A program made the translations under genes and the position numbers. A DNA stretch of 11,640 nt, from positions 1 to 11,640 of the forward strand of contig CAZYVU010000059.1 of assembly GCA_964651435.1 (NCBI GenBank), written 5' to 3'. Below, in pieces: positions 1 to 7,239 of the stretch (its first letter is position 1; every line of letters starts with the position of its first letter). Source of the stretch: CAZYVU01 sp964651435. GTDB taxonomy: Bacteria > Desulfobacterota > Syntrophorhabdia > Syntrophorhabdales > CAYQXL01. The notes under the pieces are model-generated. The model was given only the letters and a program-made list of their open reading frames with translations. It ran no database searches and was not told the origin of the DNA.

Positions 1-835
1 AAACCACCTACGGTGGTAACGGCGACGGCTTTCTGGCGCTCCTGTCCCCGGACCTTACCTCCCTCACCCAGGCCACCTTCCTGGGGGGGAGCGGTGATGA
101 CTGGGCATATACCCTTACCATCGCCGAGAATAGTATATATGTTTCCGGGGCAACGGGATCGTCCAATCTACCAATGATAAAAGGCGGGGCTCAGCCGGCC
201 CTCTCGGGCGCTTACGATGCCTTTGTCTCCCTCCTGTCCCCGGACCTCACCTCCCTCACCCAGTCCACCTTCCTTGGAGGGGGCGGCGATGACTGGGCCA
301 ACGGGATTACAGTGGGTCAGACGGGTGTGTATGCTACGGGTTACACGACCTCTTCGGCCTTTCCCGGCACCACAGGGGGGGCACAAAGCAGCTACGGCGG
401 CAACGGCGATGCCTTCGTCTCCCTGCTGGCCGCGAACCTTAAATCTATCACCCAGTCCACGTTCCTCGGTGGAAGTGCCACCGATGATGCCTGGGCCTTG
501 GCCCTGGGGGAGCAAGGCATATACATTGGCGGCGGCACAGCCTCGACGAACTTCCCCGGTGCCACCGCGGGCGCCCAACCGTTATATGGGGGCGGAAGCG
601 GTGACGCCTTTGTCTCCCTCCTGTCCCCGGACCTCACCTCCCTCACCCAGGCCACCTATCTGGGGGGAAGCGGGTACGACAGGGCCTTTGCCATTGGCAT
701 CGGTGCCACCGATGTTTACGTTGCCGGGAGCACGGCCTCTGCAAACTTCCCCAACACGACAGGGGGCGCCCAGCCGGCCCTCTCAGGCTCTTACGATGCC
801 TTTATCGCCCGTCTCGATACCGCGCTGCGGTCCGC
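1..835 (+). repeat. Tandem SBBP-blade repeats within the coding sequence
   Basis: About five imperfect copies of a unit of roughly 190 bp encode the propeller blades. The phrase coding for SPDLTSLTQ recurs almost unchanged at about 46, 238 and 622, and the blade junction coding for LGGSG or LGGGG recurs just after each. Two copies (around 217 and 604) are nearly identical over about 50 bases, which suggests recent duplication or gene conversion. Confidence 0.8.
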
Positions 836-3728
836 CCTCGTCACACCCTCCGTCTCCGGGGGCCACGGAACGATTACCCCTGCCGCGCCACAGTCGGTGG
901 CCCTGGGCCACACCGCTACCTTTACGCTTGTCCCAGACGGGGGCTACCACGCCGATACCGTAACAGGCACCTGCGGCGGTATCCTCTTCGGAAATCAGTT
1001 TACCACGAACGCCGTCACCGCCGACTGCACCGTTATCGCCTCATTTGCCGTCAACCGTTACACCGTCACCGCCTCTGTCTCCGGGGGCCACGGGTCGGCA
1101 AGCCCTCCCGTTCAAGACGTTGACCATGGCAGCTCTGCAACCATCACCTTTATTCCCGACGCAGGGTTTCATGTAACAGGTATTACCGATAACGGCCAGC
1201 CGGCCCAGCTTGGGAACTCGTACGTCATAGGCAACGTGACGGGCAATCATACCGTCGTGGCCCTCTTTGCCGTCAATACCTATACGGTGACCCCGTCGGC
1301 CGGTCCAAATGGGAGCGTCGCGCCTTCCGGCCCCCAGGCGGTCAACCATGGAAACGCCACGTCCTTTGTCGTTACCCCCAATCCCGGCTACCACGTTGCT
1401 TCCGTCGATGGGTGCGGCGGCACGCTGACGGGAAACACCTATGTCACCGGGGCTGTTACGGCAGACTGTGCCGTTACCGCCTCCTTTGCACTCAACACGT
1501 ACACCATCAGCGCCGTCGCCGGAGCCCATGGCTCCATCTCGCCGTCGGGCCCTGTGTCGGTAAGTGAGGGGGGCAGCCAGACCTTTACCATTACGCCCGA
1601 AAAAGGCTATCAGATCGTCGATGTTCTCGTTGACGGTATCTCCGTCGGGGCCCTCTCGAGCTACACCTTTACCGATGTAAGGACCACCCATACGATAACG
1701 ACCGTCTTCACGATTACCACCCATGTCCTGACGGCAAACAGGTCGGGTACTGGGACCGGCACCCTTGCAGCCGAGGGCCTGACGTGCTCAGGCAGCGCCT
1801 GCACGGGTACTTATGAGTACAATACGATGGTTACCGTTGTTGCCTCTCCGGGCACCGGTTCCACATTCAGCGGCTGGTCGAACTGCGACTCTGCATCGGG
1901 GAACACCTGCACCGTTACGATGCTCTCAAACAAGACTATCGGCTCATCTTTTACGCTCAACACCTATCAGGTGGCGCCATTGTCCGGGCCCAACGGAACC
2001 ATCGCCCCTTCCGGCCCCCAAACCGTAAGCTATAGCGGAACGGCGTCCTTTACCATTACCCCCGATAGGGGCTACCACATCAAGGCCGTCTCCGGCTGCA
2101 ACGGAAGCCTTTCCGTCTCCACCTACACGACGGGCCCCATCACTGCTGACTGTGCGGTAGCGGCCAGCTTCGAGATCAACCGGTACACCGTAAGCCCCGC
2201 CGCCGGCGCCAACGGAAAGCTTGTACCGGGGGTTCTGCAGGGGGTGGATTACGGCACGACAGTGAGCTTTACCGTGATTCCCGATGCGGGCTATCACGTT
2301 GCCTCAGCGTCCGGCTGCGGCGGATCACTCTCCGGCAACACCTACGTCACAGGCGCCGTCACGGGCGACTGCGGTGTTTATGCTGTCTTTGCCATCAACA
2401 GGTATGTTCTCAGCGCCAATGCTTCGGGCACCGGGACCGGCGCCATCACGGCACCTGGGCTCACCTGTTCGGGGCTCACCTGTTCAGGCACCTACGATCA
2501 CGGAAGCTCTGTTACGCTAACCGCCACGCCGGCGGCGGGCTCTATCTTCTCCGGTTGGTCCGGGTGCGACAGCGCTTCGGGCAATGCTTGTACGGTCGTT
2601 ATGGGTGCAGAGAGGTCGGTGACGGCCGCCTTCACCCTGGTGAAAACGCTGACCGTTACCACGTCCGGCGGCGGTGCCGTCTCGTCGTCTCCTGCAGGCA
2701 TTTCCTGCGGCACCGATTGCAGCGAAGCATATCTCCCGGAAACCATTGTGACTCTGACCCCAACCCCTGTCGCCGGTTCCGTTTTTGCCTATTGGACGGG
2801 GGCTTGCATCGGAGAGCTTCCGGCCTGCGTTGTCACCATGCATGGGGATGTTACCGTGCAAGCCGTCTTCGTCCCTGCCAAGACAAAGGTGCTCAGACTC
2901 ACGGTAGCCAAGACAAAGACGAGGAAGGGGGACGGAACGGTGTACTCCAGCGACAATACCATTTCCTGCGGCAAGGACTGTTCCGATACATTCTATGCGG
3001 GTACCCCCGTCGTGTTGACGGCCACGCCGGAGCCTGACTCGGTCTTTGCCGGCTGGACCAACTGCCCTTCGTCCTCCGGAGAAACCTGCTCCCTTACTAT
3101 GGACAAGGCCTACACCGTCAGGGCCGCCTTTATCGGTCCTTCCGTCCTTACCGTCGGCAAGAGATCGGTCAACAAGGGAAAAGGCGCCATCATCAGCGCC
3201 CCCCTGGGCATCGACTGTGGTAACTCCTGCATGACAGGAAAGGCGGGGTTCACAAAAGACACGGTCGTGACCCTTACCGCAAACCCTGATGAGGTATCGG
3301 TCTTTACCGGCTGGTCGGGCCCCTGCTCGGGCACCGGCACCTGTACGGTGACGATGGATCAGCCCTATGCCGTAAAGGCGTCCTTCGTGGGGCCCTCGGC
3401 GCTCAAGGTGGCGGTCACCCTCAAGAATAAGGCAATGGGCACCGTAACCAGTTCCCCGGGAGGCATCATCTGCCCCAGCGATTGCGCTGAATCCTACCTC
3501 TATGACACGGCCGTCACCCTGACCGCCACTGCCGGCGCAAGCTCCACCTTGAGCTCGTGGTCAGGCTGCGACTTCGTTTCTGACCACACCTGTACCGTCA
3601 TCATGACGAGGGCCAGGAGCGTAAGGGTCACCTTCGACAGGTCGAAGACCACGGAAAGGTACGATACTACAGAGGTTTACGGGGACGTGGGCGAAGAGCC
3701 TGACCGGATAGAAGAAAGCGGAGAATAG
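1..3728 (+). CDS. SBBP beta-propeller / InlB B-repeat extracellular protein (5' end outside window)
   Basis: The frame is open from base 3 to the TAG at 3726-3728, giving 1241 visible residues with no start, so the N-terminus lies to the left. The first ~275 residues are about five SBBP-type blades (recurring DAFVSLLSPDLTSLTQ, TFLGGSG and NFP motifs), a predicted beta-propeller. The rest, about nt 840-3640, is twelve modules of 70-85 residues like divergent InlB B-repeats (Flg_new_2 style: YTV..., GxGxxxP, GYHV and FSGWSGCD motifs). Modules 5 and 8-12 carry paired cysteines (for example SCGTDC and GxCTVTM), consistent with disulfides and extracellular location. The C-terminus is a charged tail (GEEPDRIEESGE) with no LPXTG-like or beta-barrel anchor visible. 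Known: such repeats are common in secreted adhesin-like proteins. Inferred: surface or secreted binding protein. Ligand unknown. It precedes the phosphoesterase gene on the same strand with a 189-bp gap. Confidence 0.85.
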   Translation, partial: TTYGGNGDGFLALLSPDLTSLTQATFLGGSGDDWAYTLTIAENSIYVSGATGSSNLPMIKGGAQPALSGAYDAFVSLLSPDLTSLTQSTFLGGGGDDWANGITVGQTGVYATGYTTSSAFPGTTGGAQSSYGGNGDAFVSLLAANLKSITQSTFLGGSATDDAWALALGEQGIYIGGGTASTNFPGATAGAQPLYGGGSGDAFVSLLSPDLTSLTQATYLGGSGYDRAFAIGIGATDVYVAGSTASANFPNTTGGAQPALSGSYDAFIARLDTALRSALVTPSVSGGHGTITPAAPQSVALGHTATFTLVPDGGYHADTVTGTCGGILFGNQFTTNAVTADCTVIASFAVNRYTVTASVSGGHGSASPPVQDVDHGSSATITFIPDAGFHVTGITDNGQPAQLGNSYVIGNVTGNHTVVALFAVNTYTVTPSAGPNGSVAPSGPQAVNHGNATSFVVTPNPGYHVASVDGCGGTLTGNTYVTGAVTADCAVTASFALNTYTISAVAGAHGSISPSGPVSVSEGGSQTFTITPEKGYQIVDVLVDGISVGALSSYTFTDVRTTHTITTVFTITTHVLTANRSGTGTGTLAAEGLTCSGSACTGTYEYNTMVTVVASPGTGSTFSGWSNCDSASGNTCTVTMLSNKTIGSSFTLNTYQVAPLSGPNGTIAPSGPQTVSYSGTASFTITPDRGYHIKAVSGCNGSLSVSTYTTGPITADCAVAASFEINRYTVSPAAGANGKLVPGVLQGVDYGTTVSFTVIPDAGYHVASASGCGGSLSGNTYVTGAVTGDCGVYAVFAINRYVLSANASGTGTGAITAPGLTCSGLTCSGTYDHGSSVTLTATPAAGSIFSGWSGCDSASGNACTVVMGAERSVTAAFTLVKTLTVTTSGGGAVSSSPAGISCGTDCSEAYLPETIVTLTPTPVAGSVFAYWTGACIGELPACVVTMHGDVTVQAVFVPAKTKVLRLTVAKTKTRKGDGTVYSSDNTISCGKDCSDTFYAGTPVVLTATPEPDSVFAGWTNCPSSSGETCSLTMDKAYTVRAAFIGPSVLTVGKRSVNKGKGAIISAPLGIDCGNSCMTGKAGFTKDTVVTLTANPDEVSVFTGWSGPCSGTGTCTVTMDQPYAVKASFVGPSALKVAVTLKNKAMGTVTSSPGGIICPSDCAESYLYDTAVTLTATAGASSTLSSWSGCDFVSDHTCTVIMTRARSVRVTFDRSKTTERYDTTEVYGDVGEEPDRIEESGE
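840..3640 (+). repeat. Twelve tandem InlB B-repeat-like modules within the coding sequence
   Basis: Module starts fall near nt 840, 1051, 1272, 1492, 1720, 1960, 2178, 2397, 2643, 2885, 3142 and 3399. Two kinds are mixed: a GYHV/ADC type (modules 1-4, 6, 7) and a Cys-rich SGWSGCD type (modules 5 and 8-12). The Cys-rich type clusters toward the C-terminus and also occurs once in the downstream phosphoesterase. Confidence 0.75.
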
Positions 3729-3873
3729 GGGGCCATCGCGGCCCGTTCCCGCTGCCCGGCCCAAAGGCGGGGCATCATAAACCTAACAGGCCAATTCGTT
3801 TACAGAATGCACCCCGAAACCGTTGTACCAAAATATAGGAAATCTTTACAGAAAACGGTACCGGGCCTGCAGA

Positions 3874-3894
3874 GGGCCGCCGGCACCGCGGCCC
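3874..3894 (+). promoter_or_regulatory. GC-rich hairpin in the phosphoesterase leader
   Basis: GGGCCGC and GCGGCCC form a perfect 7-bp stem around a 7-base loop, ending 12 bases before the GGGAGGT ribosome-binding site. No U-tract follows, so it is not a standard intrinsic terminator; it may affect message stability or translation. I do not recognise a known riboswitch. Confidence 0.3.
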
Positions 3895-3917
3895 TTCAGA
3901 GGGAACGGGAGGTAGGT

Positions 3918-5765
3918 ATGATGTCTTTGAGCAGAGCCCATCCGGCAGCACATCCGGCCGGTCAGGAACGGCCGGCCATCAAAGCCCGCCATTGCATGCC
4001 CCGCTTTGTACCGCACGGAAGGGCGAGCCTGCGCATGACCATGCTGGTTCCGCTGGTTTTCTGCCTCTTCTGCTCAGTCTTTTCCGGCGGGGCATGGGCC
4101 GTAGACTACTGGGCGCCCTGGGTAACGCGGCTTGCCACCGATTCGGCGACCGTCAACTGGCGGGGAGACGACCAAGGGGCCGGCTCGGTCGAGTGGGCGA
4201 CAGAAAGTTACTATAACGAACACCATAGCTTTCAGAAGAAGATCGAGTCCCAAACGGCAGGGGCCTACCAGCATGTACTGCTTTCGGGTCTCGAACAGGA
4301 TACCTCCTATGTATACAAGGTGCGACCGTCGGGGAACCCTGATGCGTTCGGTATTCGGGTATTCCGGACCATGCCGGTCAGCGGCCCCTTCACCTTTATC
4401 GTCGTGAGTGATACGCACGCCCAGGAGAAACGGTTCAAATACGTGGCCGATGCCATCGCCGCCAACGAGACGAATGTGCTCTTCATTCTCGACGGTGGAG
4501 ACTACGCCGGCTGGGATGATGAGACATTCTGGACCGCCTATTTCCAGTACGCCGACGACATGCTGGCTAAATTCCCCATCTTCAACACAATCGGAAACCA
4601 CGAGTATCACAACTACGGTCACGCGGAAGGCCCGCCCACGGCCGCGGATGAGTATCGCTGGGCATTCGATGTCCCGCCTCAAGGGTCCCTGAACCACTCC
4701 TTTGACTGCTCGAACATCCGATTCGTCGTCCTCAACTCTCCGGACCCGAACAATGCCAACGGCGACGACCCGCACACGTCTCTGGCCTTAGCCGAGAGCC
4801 AGGCGCCGTGGCTCGAAGATCAGTTGAACAATACGATGGCGGGAACATTTACCATACACCACCACCCCATATGGGACTACGGCAGAACGACAATCGATCC
4901 CCACCTCCGGCCGTGGGAGACCCTCTACCACCTCTACGGTGTGAGTGCCAATTTTGCGGGCCACACCCATAACTACCAGCGCTATGACGTAAGAGGAATT
5001 CCCTATTTCGTCGTCGGTAACGCTGGAGGGAAGTTTGCCGACATTATGGCAGGCTATCCCCACGCCTATTGGTACGAGTACGGAGAGACGCGGCAGCTCG
5101 GGTACCTTAAGGTTACCGTTGATCCTGAAAACAACCGGGCGACAGCGGAAGAGATCTTCGTCGCCTCCGTCAAATCGGACGATACGGAGACAGCCACAGC
5201 CCATAATCCGCCAATCGTCGCCGACACCGTCACCTTTCCCCTCGTGCCCAAGCTCCGGACCCTTACCGTTACAAGGTCGGGCCTCGGCTCCGGCACCATC
5301 GTTTCGTCCCCAGCGGCCATAGATTGCGGCCGGACCTGTGTAGCGCGCTTTAAGAAGATTGCGACGGTAACCCTGACTGCTACCCCCGAAAAAGACTCCC
5401 TCTTCAAGGGCTGGACGGGCAGTTGCAGAGGGCAAGAGCAATGCTCCGTGGTTATGAACGGTGACGTCGCCGTAGGGGCCATTTTCGAGAAAGGATGCAC
5501 CTATACCATGCGGCCGAAATCGAAGACATTGACGTACAGGGGCGGCGAGGTGGCCATAGGGGTGACGGCCCAGGGCCCCGGTCTATGCCCGGCCCCGGAT
5601 GTTGTCAACCACGCCGGCTGGATCACCCCTACCGTACTGCCCTTTACCGGAAACAGAGGTACGATCAGACTGTCTATATCCCAAAACACCGCTTCCACGG
5701 CGAGAGCCGCCACTCTCGTCATCGGGTCCAATAACTTTGCTGTAACCCAAAAGGGGAAGCCATGA
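3918..5765 (+). CDS. Secreted calcineurin-like metallophosphoesterase with InlB-type and BACON-like domains
   Basis: 615 residues from the ATG at 3918, chosen because GGGAGGT lies 4 bases upstream; the frame is open further up to 3807 but without a comparable ribosome-binding site. A signal peptide with a long n-region ends in a hydrophobic stretch and an AWA|VD cleavage site (residue 61). Residues ~62-152 resemble the Fn3-like domain of purple acid phosphatases. The catalytic domain (~158-415) has all expected motifs: SDTH (D165, H167), GDY (D195), GNHE (226-229), IHHHP (313-317) and GHTH (348-351), predicting a dinuclear metal centre hydrolysing phosphate mono- or diesters outside the cytoplasm. 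Residues ~446-525 are one Cys-rich InlB-type module. Residues ~526-612 resemble BACON, ending FAVTQKG. The motif is DxH, not the DxG of true purple acid phosphatases. Substrate unknown. Confidence 0.88.
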   Translation: MMSLSRAHPAAHPAGQERPAIKARHCMPRFVPHGRASLRMTMLVPLVFCLFCSVFSGGAWAVDYWAPWVTRLATDSATVNWRGDDQGAGSVEWATESYYNEHHSFQKKIESQTAGAYQHVLLSGLEQDTSYVYKVRPSGNPDAFGIRVFRTMPVSGPFTFIVVSDTHAQEKRFKYVADAIAANETNVLFILDGGDYAGWDDETFWTAYFQYADDMLAKFPIFNTIGNHEYHNYGHAEGPPTAADEYRWAFDVPPQGSLNHSFDCSNIRFVVLNSPDPNNANGDDPHTSLALAESQAPWLEDQLNNTMAGTFTIHHHPIWDYGRTTIDPHLRPWETLYHLYGVSANFAGHTHNYQRYDVRGIPYFVVGNAGGKFADIMAGYPHAYWYEYGETRQLGYLKVTVDPENNRATAEEIFVASVKSDDTETATAHNPPIVADTVTFPLVPKLRTLTVTRSGLGSGTIVSSPAAIDCGRTCVARFKKIATVTLTATPEKDSLFKGWTGSCRGQEQCSVVMNGDVAVGAIFEKGCTYTMRPKSKTLTYRGGEVAIGVTAQGPGLCPAPDVVNHAGWITPTVLPFTGNRGTIRLSISQNTASTARAATLVIGSNNFAVTQKGKP

Positions 5766-5804
5766 GGCCTTACTCGTCTTGCGGGATGAACCTGCCCTGC
5801 GCAC

Positions 5805-5832
5805 TTGACAGCTTCAAAATCTGTGCTATAAG
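5805..5832 (+). promoter_or_regulatory. Sigma70-like promoter without a downstream ORF
   Basis: TTGACA (5805-5810), a 16-bp spacer and TATAAG (5827-5832) make a near-consensus promoter beginning 40 bases after the phosphoesterase stop. The expected transcription start is near 5839. No convincing coding frame with a ribosome-binding site follows, which favours a non-coding transcript. Confidence 0.65.
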
Positions 5833-5838
5833 GATAGT

Positions 5839-6040
5839 AGCATCTACCGGAAGGCGGTCCACCCACCATTTGACTGGTGGTGCTTATGTAAGAGAGCGGT
5901 ACCGGTGGAGAAACTCTCTTGGGGCTTGAGTTCTCAGTCTTATGTGTGGAAAGGCCCCCGGCTTGCCACAGGTAGTTTGTCTGCGGTGGCAACTTCAGGG
6001 AAGAGCGTCCTGCAGGCTGGAGAATTCAGGCCTTTTCTTT
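5839..6040 (+). ncRNA. Candidate structured non-coding RNA, about 200 nt, family not recognised
   Basis: This stretch follows a strong promoter and ends at a terminator-like site. It contains several separate stem-loops: CCACCA/TGGTGG (5863-5880), AAGAGAG/CTCTCTT (5890-5920), GGGGC/GCCCC (5921-5958) and TTGCCAC/GTGGCAA (5963-5992). The size and strong promoter would suit a 6S-like RNA, but I could not build the diagnostic long closing stem and central bubble, so that name is only a guess. It lacks the RNase P P4 sequence and tmRNA end sequences. The overlapping 77-codon frame starting GTG at 5905 has no ribosome-binding site and a non-protein-like composition. Confidence 0.35.
6015..6040 (+). 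terminator. Weak intrinsic terminator-like hairpin
   Basis: AGGCT pairs with GGCCT (one G-U pair) around a 10-base loop and is followed directly by a T-rich run (TTTCTTT). The stem is short, so confidence is low, but the position fits the end of the candidate ncRNA. Confidence 0.3.
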
Positions 6041-6414
6041 GCCGAAACGGGGCCGCGTTCATGGGGGTTTTTGGTCCTTGGTCTTTGGTGCCGTCCATAG
6101 AGGAGGCCCCTTGTGTTCTCGGGGGCCCCGCCGGATGACAAAACCCGGAACCCGACACTGGCTCGCCGGGCCTTCAGATATTGCTCCTTAGCGAAGAACG
6201 GCTGAAAGCTGTGTGAGAAAGGCGGACCGGTGCCGACATCAAGGCGGCCTGCGAGCGTGCATCCGCCCCACTGCGGTTGGTATGGCCATCGCTGGGGAGC
6301 ACCCGGTCTTCTTGTTCGCTGCTGCTATCCTTGGCTTGATGTATGGGTGGGCGGGCCACCGACCCAAACTGCCTACACTACAATAGCGCCGTTGAGGCGC
6401 TCCGGCCCCCGGGA
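6041..6414. other. Intergenic stretch with no recognised gene
   Basis: Frames here are short and have no ribosome-binding site or recognisable domain. The only structures seen are a GGCCCC/GGGGCC hairpin (6105-6127, no U-tract) and AGCGCC/GGCGCT (6385-6401), which could be a weak terminator for the minus-strand gene that ends at 6415. It may be decayed sequence or an extension of the ncRNA region. Confidence 0.4.
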
Positions 6415-6519
6415 TTAGCCCTTTGAGGCCTTTTTCTCTTTCTTTGCTGCCCTCTTTTCCTTCACGGTCTTAGTCGGCTGCTTCTTTGTTTCCTTCTTAA
6501 TATCGCTGCTCTTTGCCAT
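6415..6519 (-). CDS. Tiny lysine-rich basic protein, 34 aa
   Basis: On the minus strand ATG at 6519 to TAA at 6415 encodes 34 residues beginning MAKSSDIKKETK and ending KKASKG; about 40 percent are lysine, with no aromatic residue or cysteine. GGAGG stands seven bases upstream of the ATG, and a perfect TATAAT lies about 40 bases upstream of it, both supporting expression. From memory, very short Ala/Lys-rich proteins of this look recur as hypothetical proteins in proteobacteria; the function is not known to me. The charge suggests nucleic-acid or ribosome association, which is inference only. It is the last chromosomal gene before attL and is transcribed away from the element. Confidence 0.65.
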   Translation of the reverse strand: MAKSSDIKKETKKQPTKTVKEKRAAKKEKKASKG

Positions 6520-6557
6520 CGCTTCGTCCTCCGCCTAAAGAATTGCGTATATATTCT

Positions 6558-6563
6558 ATTATA
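6558..6563 (-). promoter_or_regulatory. -10 box for the tiny basic gene, with overlapping palindromes
   Basis: On the minus strand TATAAT occurs here, with a poor -35 (TTTCTT at 17-bp spacing). The spacer and -35 region lie in a GGGGAGC/GCTCCCC inverted repeat (6568-6574 and 6595-6601) and an 8-bp palindrome GAGCGCTC (6571-6578). A weak -35 under a palindrome would suit a regulated promoter; no regulator can be named. Confidence 0.4.
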
Positions 6564-6719
6564 GGATGGGGAGCGCTCTCAAGAAAACGAACCTGCTCCC
6601 CAAGGTTGGTTTGGTTGTTCACTATGCTCCGGGTCGAATAACATGGTGAAAGACTTGACAACATGCCTCATTAAATCTTTCTTGTCGTAATTTTAATAAA
6701 CGATGAATTAGTGATAGCT

Positions 6720-6757
6720 AATTCAAGATGTTATGGCGGAAGTGCATGGGAATCGAA
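6720..6757. repeat. attL, left copy of the 38-bp integration repeat
   Basis: Identical over 38 bases to 11562-11599. The similarity continues leftward to 6705 with four mismatches in the added 15 bases (6711, 6717, 6718, 6719), giving a 53-bp imperfect repeat. Sequence right of 6757 is element, sequence left of 6720 is chromosome that originally lay downstream of selC. Confidence 0.88.
6734..6757 (-). pseudogene. Duplicated 3' fragment of tRNA-Sec left at attL
   Basis: On the minus strand this is the last 24 bases of tRNA-Sec, from the T-loop through the acceptor 3' strand to CCA. On the element side it is followed by ACTTCCGC (6759-6766), which pairs with GCGGAAGT (6736-6743), so the remnant folds as an 8-bp hairpin with a 15-base loop resembling an acceptor stem. 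Confidence 0.75.
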
Positions 6758-6769
6758 AACTTCCGCTGT

Positions 6770-6805
6770 CCTGTAAGTAACCAATATTACAAGTGGTTCT
6801 ACAGG
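6770..6805 (+). promoter_or_regulatory. Candidate Rep nick site: stem-loop with CAATATTAC
   Basis: CCTGTA/TACAGG (outer, 6 bp) and AACCA/TGGTT (inner, 5 bp) form a two-part stem with a 10-base loop. CAATATTAC (6782-6790) runs from the inner stem into the loop and differs by one base from the TAATATTAC nonanucleotide cut by HUH Rep proteins of geminiviruses and related CRESS-DNA viruses. Finding it in a hairpin of an element that encodes an HUH Rep makes an origin plausible; chance cannot be excluded and Rep here is of a different HUH family. Confidence 0.35.
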
Positions 6806-6910
6806 GCTCGTTCGATCCTGGAACGAGTCTGCACGATTGCGCTCGAATAGAGCACAAATTAGCGGCGTCATTCTCGTTCGCGGGATACAAAAGAAAAGAA
6901 ACTAATACAA

Positions 6911-6950
6911 TAAAAAGCCACGGAAGCTCTTGGCGGGGCATCTCCGTGGC
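6911..6950 (-). terminator. Intrinsic terminator reading leftward
   Basis: On the minus strand GCCACGGA (6950-6943) and TCCGTGGC (6924-6917) form a perfect 8-bp stem with an 18-base loop, followed at once by TTTTTATT. This is a good intrinsic terminator for a transcript coming from within the element toward attL, yet no minus-strand gene is recognised to its right. Confidence 0.6.
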
Positions 6951-7097
6951 CGTTCGGTACCGCCCTACACGCCGGAAGCGTGAAGGGGGCGTATGGCTAT
7001 TATAGCATACCCTCCTTGTTCGTCAAGAAGCCGTGTTTTCGCTGCCAACGTTCGGGGCAACGCTCCCAACGTGGCTACCCGTACCCCTGTGGAGAGA

Positions 7098-7135
7098 TTT
7101 TTCCCTCTCCTCGAAGGGTTTGGGAGAGGGAAAAA
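7098..7135. repeat. 13-bp perfect inverted repeat
   Basis: TTTTTCCCTCTCC and GGAGAGGGAAAAA are exact reverse complements separated by 12 bases. Because T-runs lie at the outer 5' side of the stem on either strand, it is not a normal terminator. It resembles the pyrimidine/purine palindromes found dispersed in many bacterial genomes. Confidence 0.6.
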
Positions 7136-7239
7136 GCGATCTGCTTTCATCCGTTGCCGCTCCGAGCATGCAGGGCGAGTGCCTGCAAGGCGCGAGACCT
7201 GCCACGAAGGGGCGGCCCGGGACTGCTGGCATAAACCCG

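Noticed and set aside
217..963. 248-codon overlapping frame inside the repeat protein gene
   Set aside because: Pro/Ser-rich shadow frame of a GC-rich repetitive gene; its length follows from the repeats in the true frame.
840..3640. CRISPR-like or non-coding tandem array
   Set aside because: The repetition is explained by protein modules in an uninterrupted reading frame, with synonymous drift between units and no short identical repeats with unique spacers.
3807..3917. Upstream start (ATG at 3807) for the phosphoesterase
   Set aside because: It would add 37 residues ahead of an already long signal-peptide n-region and would translate the GC-rich leader hairpin; GGGAGGT supports 3918.
5905..6138. 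77-codon plus-strand frame starting GTG after the orphan promoter
   Set aside because: No ribosome-binding site, protein-unlike composition, and it overlaps several clean hairpins; a non-coding RNA explains the region better.
6170..6260. Possible group II intron or retron RNA-like sequence (GGCTGAAAGCTGTGTG)
   Set aside because: No reverse transcriptase gene is present and the GAAA-capped domain V fold could not be assembled; similarity is superficial.
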